A stretch of 64,000 bases of DNA. Source: CAWAHD01 sp963781785. Lineage in GTDB: Bacteria > Planctomycetota > Planctomycetia > Isosphaerales > Isosphaeraceae. The notes below the pieces were generated by a model. That model had not been told where the DNA came from. It worked only from the letters and a program-made list of their open reading frames with translations, and searched no databases. The stretch covers positions 834,099 through 898,098 of the forward strand of contig CAWAHD010000004.1 of NCBI GenBank assembly GCA_963781785.1, given 5' to 3'. This document shows positions 27,956-37,700 of the stretch, one piece after another; within the stretch, counting starts at the first letter, position 1; every line of letters begins with the position of its first letter. Position numbers and translations under genes: made by a program.

Positions 27956-28701
27956 GGCTCGATACGTCGAAGCGCAAGGCGGTGGAATCGAAGTGCGCTG
28001 TGAACCTTTCCCGTCCCCGCACGGACCGGCGCGGAACGAAGGCATGATTCAACGCGGGGTAATACTCCGGATAGAAGAGCTCGACGCGCAAGCGAGGGTA
28101 AGGCGAACCCTCGCTTGCGCGTCGGGCTGGTGTGATCGTCGGGACGCGTCCGAAGAGCGCTACCCAAACAGGCGCACGATTGAACCCGGCCTGGGATGCA
28201 CCAGTGGCCCGACGAACCGATGTCGCGGCCGGACTGAGGAGGCTCAAATTCGGGAGGGGCAAAGCCATTTGCCCTGATACCTCAAAGAGGTCGCATTCCA
28301 TTGCCGTATTGATCCCGGCATCAGGCAGCCCAGAGGATAGGGATTACCTGGCTGGACATCAAGCGCGATTTCAACGGATTGCGATTGCATGCGTGGACGC
28401 GGGTCGAGGAGGCGGCTCTGCCCGCCGATTTCCGTTTCCTGTCGGAGGGGGCTCTGTCCGCCGATCACGGGGAGCCTACGGAGTCGGGGCGCTGGCGTGC
28501 ATCGTGTGGATCGCCGGAGGCGGATTGCGACTCATCCGGCGGCCGCGACGGCGGGCTGTTGCCACGTCTTTGTCGAGCGAACGACGCTGAGGCGTCCGTC
28601 GAATGAACGGCCCCAACTCGATGGAAGCGCAAACGTTGCGCAATCGGCCACGCGCGGGATGCCGCTCTGTCTCTTCCCTCCAACGATGGCTGTCTTTCGT
28701 T
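27956..28701. other. Non-coding region with degenerate repeats
   Basis: Apart from the palindrome at 28083-28123, this gap holds only short repeated text, such as two copies of GGCTCTG[CT]CCGCCGAT near 28414-28467, of the kind found between genes in Isosphaeraceae. No coding sequence is supported. Confidence 0.5.
28083..28123. repeat. Perfect 17-bp inverted repeat
   Basis: GACGCGCAAGCGAGGGT (28083-28099) is followed after 7 nt by its exact reverse complement ACCCTCGCTTGCGCGTC (28107-28123). In RNA it would form a strong hairpin. The motif is one I recognise from planctomycete intergenic regions, where it produces spurious peptides reading SPTRKRG. Confidence 0.75.
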
Positions 28702-29127
28702 TCAAGGCAGCGTTGCCAGGGCCACGACGAACGGGAAGTGGGGCGCGAGATTATTGACCGACTTCTGGTCGGCCGTGATCAGCGGACACCCCTCGCGCTC
28801 AGCCAGAGCCACGTAGAGGCACTCGTAGTAGCCGCTCCGGGTTCGTGAGGAGATGTCGATGGCCCGGGCGATCAGCGGCCCATGCGCGATCAGAACGGGG
28901 GGACTGTTCATCACCTTGGCGTAGAGCGGGGCCGCCTGGCCGACGGCTATGTCTTTTTGCCGCTCGGCCTTTGTCAGGGCGCCGGCCACTTCATCGATGA
29001 AGACGGCGGGAGCGAGGAGTTCATGGATTTGCCGCTGGTATTCATCGCGCAGCCGGACGGCTTTCGGCATGAGCGGGTGGGGAATGACCCAGCAGATCGC
29101 GACGGAGGCGTCAACGACGTACTTCAT
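28702..29127 (-). CDS. PIN-domain toxin (VapC-like)
   Basis: The 141-residue PIN-domain protein starts MKYVVDASVAICWV with the first conserved Asp at residue 6. Further acidic residues are in FIDEVAGAL, GYYECLYVALAE and LITADQ, as in VapC ribonucleases. Its ATG overlaps the TGA of the upstream small gene (ATGA at 29124-29127). VapC toxins cleave tRNA or rRNA and are neutralised by the cognate antitoxin. One acidic position is Glu rather than Asp, a common variation. Confidence 0.87.
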   Translation of the reverse strand: MKYVVDASVAICWVIPHPLMPKAVRLRDEYQRQIHELLAPAVFIDEVAGALTKAERQKDIAVGQAAPLYAKVMNSPPVLIAHGPLIARAIDISSRTRSGYYECLYVALAEREGCPLITADQKSVNNLAPHFPFVVALATLP

Positions 29128-29351
29128 GCGTCGTCATCGTCGTGAAGCAACGCCTGGAACCGGGCATCGTCCATGACGCCTCGGGTACGGCGGATTTGCT
29201 CCGTGATCCGGTCGGCACGCTCCTCGATCCGGCGGGATGTTTCGGGATCAACCGGGGTGCCGTCGATAATCCGCCTCATCGCGGCGTGCAGGTCCGCCAG
29301 GACTTGCACGTCAATGCCCGCGGGATCGGTTTCGGCGGTGCTCATACCCAC
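29124..29351 (-). CDS. Putative antitoxin partner of the PIN toxin
   Basis: The 75-residue protein is rich in charged residues, with a helical RRIEERADRITEQIRRTRG segment and an acidic C-terminus (LLHDDDDA), features of toxin-wrapping antitoxin tails. It overlaps the toxin start by 4 bp and precedes it, the usual antitoxin-first order. I do not recognise its DNA-binding family. The start may be 29351 or the ATG at 29345. Confidence 0.7.
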   Translation of the reverse strand: MGMSTAETDPAGIDVQVLADLHAAMRRIIDGTPVDPETSRRIEERADRITEQIRRTRGVMDDARFQALLHDDDDA

Positions 29352-29437
29352 ATTGTTCTCGGAATGGGGAGTGTGTCAAGGACAACTGACAGATCGCCTC
29401 TGTCCGAAGGACAGCATGGAGACCGCAATGGCGAACG

Positions 29438-29665
29438 TCGACCCAGGCGAAGTTTCCGCGTTTGGTCGTCGTCGCCGACTTCGAGAAAAAGTTGTCGGAG
29501 GCTGTGCAAGTCGTTCAAGGCAACGGCAACGCACCGACAGCCATCCTCGTTGACGGCGAAGGTGTGGTTCGCTGGGTGTACCGGCCCGAGGAGACAGACG
29601 CAGGACGGAAACTGGGACGCGCCGAGTTGACGTCTACGCTCGGGTTTTCGTGCTGCGCAAACTAA
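29438..29665 (+). pseudogene. Possible thioredoxin-fold (redoxin) remnant
   Basis: One frame reads FPRLVVVADFEKKLSEAV and then APTAILVDGEGVVRWVYRP, resembling the C-terminal half of AhpC/TSA-type redoxins. No N-terminus with a Cys motif and no good start are present, and a stop follows soon after. It is probably a degraded fragment, but it could be chance. Confidence 0.25.
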
Positions 29666-30150
29666 TCGCTGAACCTTGTCGAACCACGCACGCTCTTCGG
29701 GCCGGAGCGAGACGGACTTGCCGCCTGACCTTCTCCGGCGCGCGCCATTTGAAGGCTTTCCTCAACAGCCAGCAAACCGGAATTCCTATCAATGCGCTCA
29801 TCGGGATAATCACGAAATCGCTGGGCTCAACAGATGTTCTCGAATAGTGTGAAACATGCGGGGTGCTCAAGATCACTTCCAGAAAAAGAGCGGGTATGGC
29901 TGACACGAACAAGATGACGCCCGCCGTTGAAACGGCTGTGATCACCGAAATGATCTCCGCGGACGCTTTCCTGGGGCCAGCTCGGAACGCGTCTGAGTTC
30001 TCCTATCTGACATACTCTGACCCAGGCGATGCCGAAGACGCCGAGAACATACGCACCCAGCGCCGGATGCAGACGAAAGCCGCCCATCGCCATGCACGAA
30101 GCCGCAATGACCGCGATCAGCTCGCGAATGGACGTTCTGACGTGAGGCAT
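29634..30150 (-). CDS. Small membrane protein (one frameshift)
   Basis: The N-terminal part from ATG 30150 (ELIAVIAASCMAMGGFRLHP) has one hydrophobic helix, then LGAYVLGVFGIAWVRV. After a break near 29970 the other frame continues with ISVITAVSTAGVILFVSAIP and IIPMSALIGIPVCWLLRKAF. The joined protein would have about four membrane helices and a basic tail. The family is not recognised. It starts directly after the previous reading frame on the same strand. Confidence 0.5.
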
Positions 30151-30151
30151 C

Positions 30152-30529
30152 CTATGGGACCTGCGGATGGGGCCGGAGCAGACTCGGATGGGTTTCCAGC
30201 GGTTTTTGGTAATACCAGTGGTTGGGCAGGTTTTTGAGAAACGCCTTCCGTTTAGGTGAATCGATCAAACGTCTCCAGAATTGCTCGTAATCGTCGGCCA
30301 GATCTCTTTGTCCTTGTATACCAATAACCCGTCGCTCGGTGATACGATTCGAAGGACACGCATGGTCACCGGAGACTGACGGACACGCGTTGTTACTGCG
30401 TTCCTGCTGTGCTCTCGCGCTTTTGGTTCGTCCTGGGAGCCGCGCCTGGAACACCCCTGGCCGCCCGTGGATAATAGCCGGCATCCGGGTCGTCGCGTCA
30501 GCGCTTGCTACTCGCGCAAGCAAGACCAC
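30152..30529 (-). CDS. Short hypothetical protein, doubtful N-terminus
   Basis: Only the C-terminal ~50 residues look protein-like (DDYEQFWRRLIDSPKRKAFL, then NLPNHWYYQKPLETHP). The upstream part is low in credible features and no ribosome binding site is apparent, so the true start may be near 30330 or the gene may be degraded. It ends 1 bp before the membrane-protein start. Confidence 0.25.
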   Translation of the reverse strand: MVLLARVASADATTRMPAIIHGRPGVFQARLPGRTKSARAQQERSNNACPSVSGDHACPSNRITERRVIGIQGQRDLADDYEQFWRRLIDSPKRKAFLKNLPNHWYYQKPLETHPSLLRPHPQVP

Positions 30530-30582
30530 GACATTTCCATGCGGTACGCGAAACGGGTAGCGGAAAAGGGAGGAGCAGGCCG

Positions 30583-33500
30583 ATGACTCAAACCGGACAG
30601 CAGCCTGCGGCAGGTCGATGGGGCCTCCACGCGGCCGTTTTCTGCGCGGTCCTGCTGGCGACGCCTCGGGACGTCGCGCGCGCTGCCGACAGTCTGCACG
30701 CCAACGTTGACGAGCCGAAACCCGACGAGCCGTGGCTGGGCCCGTATTCCGGGCCCACTCGCGCAGATATTGACGCGACGACGCTGGACGGCAAGGTTCT
30801 CTGCGGTTATCAGGGCTGGTTCAACACGCCCGGCGACGGCACAAACTTCCGATTCGGGCACTGGGGGCAAGGGTTGGATCGCCCAGGCGGCGGGCGATTC
30901 GTGGTCGACATGTGGCCCGACACTTCGGATTACGACCTGGCGGATTTGTCTGAAGTTCCCGGTGTCAAGATGCCAGACGGCTCTCCGGCCCGACTCTACA
31001 GCGCGTTCAAGAAGGGGCCGGTGCTCTTGCACTGCCGATGGATGCGGGAGTACGGCATCGACGGCGTCTTCCTCAGCCGCTTCGTTGGCGAGACGACCAG
31101 TCCCACACGCGCTCGCCACGTCAACACGGTGCTTGCCAGCGTGCGCGAGGGCTGTCACCGCGAGGGCCGAGTCTGGGCGATGATGCTCGACCTGTCGATG
31201 GGGCGCAGGGCGAGGACCGAGACCGTCATCAAGGACTGGAAATTCTTGTGCGATCAGGTCAAGGTGCGCGAGGATTCTCGTTACCTCCACCACCAGGGAA
31301 AGCCGGTGGTGCTCTTGTGGGGGCTGGGGTTCAGGGACCGTCCCTGGACGCCGCAGCAAGGCGAGGAACTGGTGAACTTCTTCAAGAAAGATCCCCAGTA
31401 CGGTGGCGTCTATCTGATCGGCGGGGTCGACCCGCACTGGCGGACCCTCCGCGGCCAGTCACGGACCGATGCTGGCTGGACGAAGGTGTACCGGATGTTC
31501 GACGCCATCAGCCCCTGGGACGCCGGACGGTATCGGGACGACGCCGGTATGGACAAGCTGCGCAAGACAGTCTGGGAACCCGACCTGGCCGAGCTGAAAA
31601 CCGCAGGGATCGGTTACATGCCCACCGCGTTTCCGGGCTTCTCGTGGGACAACGCTCGCCGGGCCAAGCCGGGGGCGACGAACATCGCGCGCCGCAAGGG
31701 AGAATTCTATTGGCGGCAATTCGCTATCTTCAAAGCCCTGGGAATCCGGACTGTCTTTGTCGGCATGTTTGACGAGGTCAATGAGGGCACCGCGATCTAC
31801 AAGGTGGCCAGCGAAATCCCCGCGGGAAAGCACTTCGTGACTTATGAGGGGCTGCCGTCGGACTGGTATTTGAAGCTGACCGGCGCCGCGACCCGCATGA
31901 TCCGCGGTGACGCCCCGTTCTCCGAGAAAATCCCCGAGGAATTACCTGCTCCGCGAGCGAGCATCGAATCACCGCAGCCCAAGGTGACACCCCCGCAACC
32001 GCCGCCTGCATGGGCGGCCGCCAAACCGCGCAACTATCGCTTTGACCGCACGATCTCCCGCGAGGTGCTCGAAAACTATCTCTCTCGCTCGATCTCGATG
32101 GAAGGGCTCTTGAATGGCAGAGGCGACCTGGATGACAACATTCGAATGCTCAAGAGCACCGGTGCCAAGTTCATCGGGCGAAGCCTCTGCCTGTGGGGGA
32201 ACGAGGGCAACCTGGTACGGAACCTCGAGCAGGCCAAGCAGCAGGTGCCCAAGGTTCACGACGCCGATCCGGAAATGATCCTGCAAGCCTGCATCTTCGA
32301 GATCGTGACCTCCCAGGTGGAGCAGGTTCCCGTACCGGACTGGGCATTCGTCGCACTTCGTCAGCCCGTGGAAAAGAGGAACTTCCGTTACGCCGATATG
32401 CTTTATCCCGATGGACGGCGGCGAAACCAATGGGGAAGGAATGGCTCGGTACCGGATGTGAGCCGGCCGGAGACCAAGCTGTGGTTCTTTTTTCTCGGGG
32501 CATCGTTCATCGACCTGGGCATCGAAGCGATCCACTTCGGGCAAGTCGAGCTGATGAACGGCAACGACCGCGATCTCGAGCATTATTCGCAGGTCTTGAG
32601 CTTGATCAGGTCTCATGCGGCTGAGCACGCCCGCCGGCATATGGTGCTCTGCGATGCCCACGTGCCGCGCGGCGGCTTTGTGCGCGACGGACGGCTGCTG
32701 CTGGATCTCCATTCGTTCCCGCTCAGGATCATGGAGGTTCCCGACCGGCCACAGGAAGCGATCCTGAAGCTGGGTTTTTCCGACGGCCTCTACGGGCGGA
32801 GTCGGGGTGGTCTGACTTTCAGCGGCTGGAATTGCGAGCATCTCCCCTACCTCGTGGAGATCGACAACTGGGGCGTCAGCAGGGAACCGGGACAGGCGCG
32901 GATGGGAGGCATCTGGGTCTGGGGCTACGACGAGATCACCTGGTTTGCACACCAGACCAGGGCCTATCGCAGCGACTGGCTGCGCTACGCCTGGGATTGG
33001 GTCGCGCGGACGGACTCGAACGGCCATCTTCAGATGCCCGGCAGCCGCACGATGAGATCGCCGCTGGACCACAAGCGATGGTACTACGTCAACAACCCCA
33101 GCCCAGCGGTCCCTGAGGGCCTGGGGGACGAGGAGACGATTCGCGGCATCTGGGCAGCCGATCTCACCGCGATTCCTACGCCCGCGAAAGAGGCGATCGC
33201 CCGGGAAGAACCCACGACCTCCGCAGGCGAGAAGACGTCATGGCATGGCTTCGACCGCTACGACTTTCTGATGGATGAAGCGGCCCTGACCGTGAAGCCG
33301 ATCAAGGCGGACGCTGACGAGGGAAACGGGATCAGGGGCCAGGTGAGAGGCCAGCGGCGGTGCGTCCTGGTCGTTCCCAAAGAGGCGGCCGCTGGGAAAC
33401 CCTGGTCCTGGCGAGGCTGCTACTTCGACCACGAGCCTCAGACCGAGATCGAACTGCTGAAGCGCGGCTTTCATGTCGCCTTCATCGCGCCAGACCCCGG

Positions 33501-34635
33501 CAAGCCGTGGGACGCCTGGTATACCTTCCTCACGGAAAAAAAAGGACTGGCGAAGAAGCCGGCATTCGTCGGCATGAGCCGGGGCGGATTCACTGCTTTC
33601 ACCTGGGCAACGGCCAATCCCGACAAGGTTTCCTGCATCTACGCCGATAATCCCGCGATCAGTCGGGACAGTCTGATGAAGCTCGGCGACCTGGCCAGCA
33701 ACGACGTCCCCCTGCTCCACGTGTGCGGCAGTCTCGATCCCATACTGGGAAACCATACGCTCATCATCGAGAACATCTATCGAAACCTGGGCGGTCGGAT
33801 CTCCGTGATGATCAAGGAGGGTGTCGCTCATCATCCGCATAGCCTGCGCGATCCCAAGCCAATCGCTGACTTCATCGTCGCGAGCCTCCAGAAGAAAGCC
33901 GGCAGCCCGCCCGCCTTCGCGGGCGGAAGGTCGACGAAATCCGTGTATTACGGCGTCGAGTACTCGTATCGCGACCTCCCGTCGGAAAAGACGTACGTCA
34001 CCTGCCGTGGACCATGGTTCGCGGACTCTTATGACCGCTACGATTTCCGGCTCGCCGGCATCAGAGGGTCAATCACCGTCATCGTGCCGAACACGGCGGC
34101 CCCGGGGAAGCCTTGGGTATTCCGGGCGGGCGTCGCCACTCCCGACGCGACAGTCGATCTCGCCCTCCTGGCCGAAGGTTTTCACATCGTCGTCGGACCG
34201 GTCCCTACCGACACCAATGGCCCCGTGCTCGAGCAGTGGAACGCTGTCTACAAGCATCTGACCGGCCATGGCTTTGCCGCGAAGCCTGTGCTGGAAGGCG
34301 CCGGGGGCGGGGCGGGCGAAGTCTATGCTTGGTCCATCCTGAACCCGGACAAGGTCTCCTGCGTCTACGGCGAGAACCCGGTCTTGCGCAGCAACATGAC
34401 GAAAACACCGCTACTCGAAAATCTGGCCACCCTGGCGAAAGCCGGCGTGCCGCTCATCCACGTTTGCGGGAGCCTCGACCCGTGGCTCGAAAGCCAGACC
34501 CGCGCTGTTGAGAAACGGTACAAGGAGCTTGGCGGGAGGATCACCGTGATTGTCAAGGAAGGCGATGGGCATTACCCGCTCGGACCCAAGGATCCGAAGC
34601 CGGTCGTGGAGTTGATTAGCCGGAGTGCCCGGTGA
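30583..34635 (+). CDS. Secreted four-domain GH71/99-like and esterase-like protein
   Basis: The ATG at 30583 follows GGGAGGAG at about 7-nt spacing and opens a signal peptide (LHAAVFCAVLLATPRDVARA); the product is about 1350 aa. Domain 1 (about 60-420) resembles glycoside hydrolase family 71/99-like proteins (LCGYQGWFNTPGDG, GVFLSRFVGE, FVGMFDEVNEGTA). After a Pro-rich linker, domain 2 (about 475-880) looks like a second barrel-type hydrolase (GAKFIGRSLCLWGNEGN, GIEAIHFGQVE). Domains 3 and 4 (about 900-1110 and 1120-1345) are esterase-like alpha/beta hydrolases: domain 3 has GMSRGG and VCGSLDP, while domain 4 has GAGGGAG at the elbow and so lacks the nucleophile Ser. A role in polysaccharide breakdown with deacylation is inferred. 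Confidence 0.8.
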   Translation: MTQTGQQPAAGRWGLHAAVFCAVLLATPRDVARAADSLHANVDEPKPDEPWLGPYSGPTRADIDATTLDGKVLCGYQGWFNTPGDGTNFRFGHWGQGLDRPGGGRFVVDMWPDTSDYDLADLSEVPGVKMPDGSPARLYSAFKKGPVLLHCRWMREYGIDGVFLSRFVGETTSPTRARHVNTVLASVREGCHREGRVWAMMLDLSMGRRARTETVIKDWKFLCDQVKVREDSRYLHHQGKPVVLLWGLGFRDRPWTPQQGEELVNFFKKDPQYGGVYLIGGVDPHWRTLRGQSRTDAGWTKVYRMFDAISPWDAGRYRDDAGMDKLRKTVWEPDLAELKTAGIGYMPTAFPGFSWDNARRAKPGATNIARRKGEFYWRQFAIFKALGIRTVFVGMFDEVNEGTAIYKVASEIPAGKHFVTYEGLPSDWYLKLTGAATRMIRGDAPFSEKIPEELPAPRASIESPQPKVTPPQPPPAWAAAKPRNYRFDRTISREVLENYLSRSISMEGLLNGRGDLDDNIRMLKSTGAKFIGRSLCLWGNEGNLVRNLEQAKQQVPKVHDADPEMILQACIFEIVTSQVEQVPVPDWAFVALRQPVEKRNFRYADMLYPDGRRRNQWGRNGSVPDVSRPETKLWFFFLGASFIDLGIEAIHFGQVELMNGNDRDLEHYSQVLSLIRSHAAEHARRHMVLCDAHVPRGGFVRDGRLLLDLHSFPLRIMEVPDRPQEAILKLGFSDGLYGRSRGGLTFSGWNCEHLPYLVEIDNWGVSREPGQARMGGIWVWGYDEITWFAHQTRAYRSDWLRYAWDWVARTDSNGHLQMPGSRTMRSPLDHKRWYYVNNPSPAVPEGLGDEETIRGIWAADLTAIPTPAKEAIAREEPTTSAGEKTSWHGFDRYDFLMDEAALTVKPIKADADEGNGIRGQVRGQRRCVLVVPKEAAAGKPWSWRGCYFDHEPQTEIELLKRGFHVAFIAPDPGKPWDAWYTFLTEKKGLAKKPAFVGMSRGGFTAFTWATANPDKVSCIYADNPAISRDSLMKLGDLASNDVPLLHVCGSLDPILGNHTLIIENIYRNLGGRISVMIKEGVAHHPHSLRDPKPIADFIVASLQKKAGSPPAFAGGRSTKSVYYGVEYSYRDLPSEKTYVTCRGPWFADSYDRYDFRLAGIRGSITVIVPNTAAPGKPWVFRAGVATPDATVDLALLAEGFHIVVGPVPTDTNGPVLEQWNAVYKHLTGHGFAAKPVLEGAGGGAGEVYAWSILNPDKVSCVYGENPVLRSNMTKTPLLENLATLAKAGVPLIHVCGSLDPWLESQTRAVEKRYKELGGRITVIVKEGDGHYPLGPKDPKPVVELISRSAR

Positions 34636-34716
34636 CCTCTCGCGGTCAGAGCCACGACAAGTACGGGCGGTGCCGGCGTGAGAGCAATGGGGCCGCCAGA
34701 TACTGGCTCCCTCGCC

Positions 34717-37700
34717 TCACTTTTTCGGCAGGTGGCGGACCACACTCGGCCTGGCAGTCGCGGTGTGTGGCTTGGCGGCAGCCGTGTGCAGCTTGGCGGC
34801 CGGCTTGTGGGTCGCGGCCTTGGGCGCGTGGACCACTTTGTGGAACTTGGAGGTGGACCCGCCGTTCGGGTGCGCTTTCTTGGAAGCCGTCTTCTTCGTC
34901 GTCTTGGTCACGGTCACCGCTGGTGGGGAGACCGCACTGACAGACGCCGGGCTCACGATCGGGACAGTCACCGTCGCGACAGCCGGTTGGGTCGTCGTGC
35001 TTGTGTTACTCGAAGACCCACCACTGGAGGCCGGAACGGTGGGGGCCGGCTGCGTGATCGTGATCAAGGGAACCGCGCCGCTTGACTGGTAGGCCCCGAT
35101 ATCGATCGGTCCGCTCGTGGGTCGAGTACTGCCGCGCTGGTCGATGGTCGGTACGGTGACTCCGGTAATCGACGAGGTCCCCGTGCCGAGTGCCGGGCTT
35201 CCCGCGAACAGGGCGATCGTCTGGGTCGGGCCGCCGTTGTACGCCAGCGGGCCAAGGTCGGCATTCGCATCGTTGATGACCTGATTGCCGCTCGTGCCGG
35301 TCGTGAGCCCGCCGCTACCCGCGCTTCCCACCACGTTGCTCGCGCTCGAAGCAGCCACAGTGCCGGCGATGTCACTGAAAGAGATTGGGCTCGTGGCACT
35401 GGTATTGGCTGCGACGATCGTATCGTAGAAGGTCGCGGTGCCGGCGGCGATGTCGATACCGCCTCCGGGGCCACCCGAACCGACCGTGTTGTCGGCGATG
35501 GTGGTGCTCACCGCCTTGAAGGTACCGACGTTGAAGATGCCTCCGCCCGCCTCCGATGCCTGGTTCTCGGCGATGGTGCTGTCTGTGACCGTGAGGGTGC
35601 CCGCGTTATAGATCGCCCCGCCGACGGTCGCCGAGTTGCCGGACAAGGTCGAGTCGGTGAGGACCAGTGTGCCACCCGTCTCGTTGGAGACCGCTCCGCC
35701 GTCGATGGCCGAGTTGCCGGTGAGGGCGACGGCTGAGAGGGTGAGCGTTCCCAGGTTGTCGATGGCGCCGCCGGACCCGCCTGTTCCCTGGGCGCCCGTT
35801 GCCGCGCCCCCGAAGATCGTCAGGCCCGAAATCGAAGCCGTGACCCCGGACGCGATCGAGAGCACGCCCGAAAGATCTCCGGCGGTGATCGAGAGAGCGG
35901 TGGCACCTGGGCCGACGATCGCGGTCGGCGTCGTGGTGTTGGTCAAGGCGAGCGTGCCGCTCTGCAAGGCAATTGTCGGCACCGTGCCGAAATCGATCGT
36001 GTTGGGCGCAGGCGTGGTCACGTTGGCTGGGTTCGCGTTTGAGCTGGCATCGGCCCAGCCGATTGCCGCCCTGAGGGTGCCGACGTCACCGGAATCGCCC
36101 GCGGACGTGACCTCGTAAGACGAGCTGGCCTCGTAGGCCCCGATATCGACGGCTGTGCCGGCATTGAGTCCGGCCGAACCGCGGAGCGCGCCGCGCTGGT
36201 CGGTCGTGGGCGCTGTAATGAAGCCGTTGGTGATCGAGAAACTCGATGCGCCTGCGTCGATGGCTGGGCTGCCGGCGAGCAGGGCGACGGTCTCGGTCGG
36301 CCCGCCGTTGTCGGCCAGCGGTCCGAGATCCGGCTTGGGCACGCCGACCAGGTTTCCGCTCACGTCGTTGGTCAACCCTCCGGTTCCGCTGGCGATCAGA
36401 TTGTTCGAGCTGGCGGCCGCTAGAGTGCCGCCGACGTCGCTGAGTGTGGCGGACGTGCCGGTTCCGGCCGTGTTGAGTGCGACCAGCGTGTTATAGAGCG
36501 TGGTCGTTCCTGAGGACGCATCGATGCCCCCGCCCGCGCCGCCACTGGCGACGACGTTGTCGGCGATCGTCGTGCTCAAGGCCACCAATGTGCCCGCCTG
36601 GTTGATTCCGCCGCCATTCTGCCCGGCGGAGTTGTCGGCGATCGTGCTGTTCAGGAGCGTGAGGTTGGCATTCAGATCGTTGGCGATCGCACCGCCCTGG
36701 AAGGCCGTATTGTTGGAGAGGGTGCTGCCGGTGATCGTGGCCATGGCGTTGTTGTAAATCGCACCGCCCTGAACGCCGGTGTTGCTGTCAAAGGTGCTGT
36801 CGGTGACCGAGAGCGTTCCCGCCTTGTTGTCGATCGCCCCTCCTTCGAAGGCCACGCCCCCGGTGAAGGTGCTGTCCGACACGGTAGCCGTCCCGGAGTT
36901 GTCGATCGCGGCGCCCAGCCCGTAGGTCGCGTTGTTGTTCGAGAACGTTGTGCCGGTGACGGTCAGCGTGCCGCCAAAGTTGTAAATGGCACCGCCGTAA
37001 CCGACCGGCACCGTGACGATGGTCGAGTAAACCGCGGAGTCGTTGGACAGGACGGAATCGCTGACCGTGAGGGTGCCCTGGTTCAAGATGCCGCCGCCGC
37101 TCTCGGCGACACCATCGGTGATCGTCATACCGGTGAGCGTGGCCGTCACTCCGGTGGCGACGGAGAAGATCCCAATACCGCCGCCGCCATTGATCGTTAA
37201 CAGTGCGGAGCCCGGGCCCTGGATCTGCTCGGGCGTGGCGGTGTTGGTCAATGCGAGCGTACCGAGGGTCGTCGACAGGTTGATGGTCTGGGGCGTGTCG
37301 AAGACCGTCGGGTCGAAGAGGATGGTGTTGGGTCCGCCCACAATCGAGCTGGCCGGGTTCGAGTTGGCCCATGCGATGGCCGCTCGGAGCGTTCCCGAAA
37401 GCGTGTTGTCAGCCGCAGTCGTGACCAGGTACGACGAGCTGGCCTCGTAGGCGCCCACGTCGATCGTCGTGCCGTTATTGAGCTTGCCGGGATTGCGGAC
37501 GGCACCGCGCTGATCGGTGGTCGGGACACTCGTGCCGGGAATCGTGGCCAGCCCGGTGTTGAGAGCGGCACTGCCGGGCGTCAACTCGATGGTCTGGGTT
37601 GGGCCGCCGTTATTCGCCAGCCCGTCGGGAGTCGTGACCGAGCTGGCAGCGATTCCGGGAGCAACCCCCACCTGGTTGCCGTCAGTCGCGTTCACCAGCC

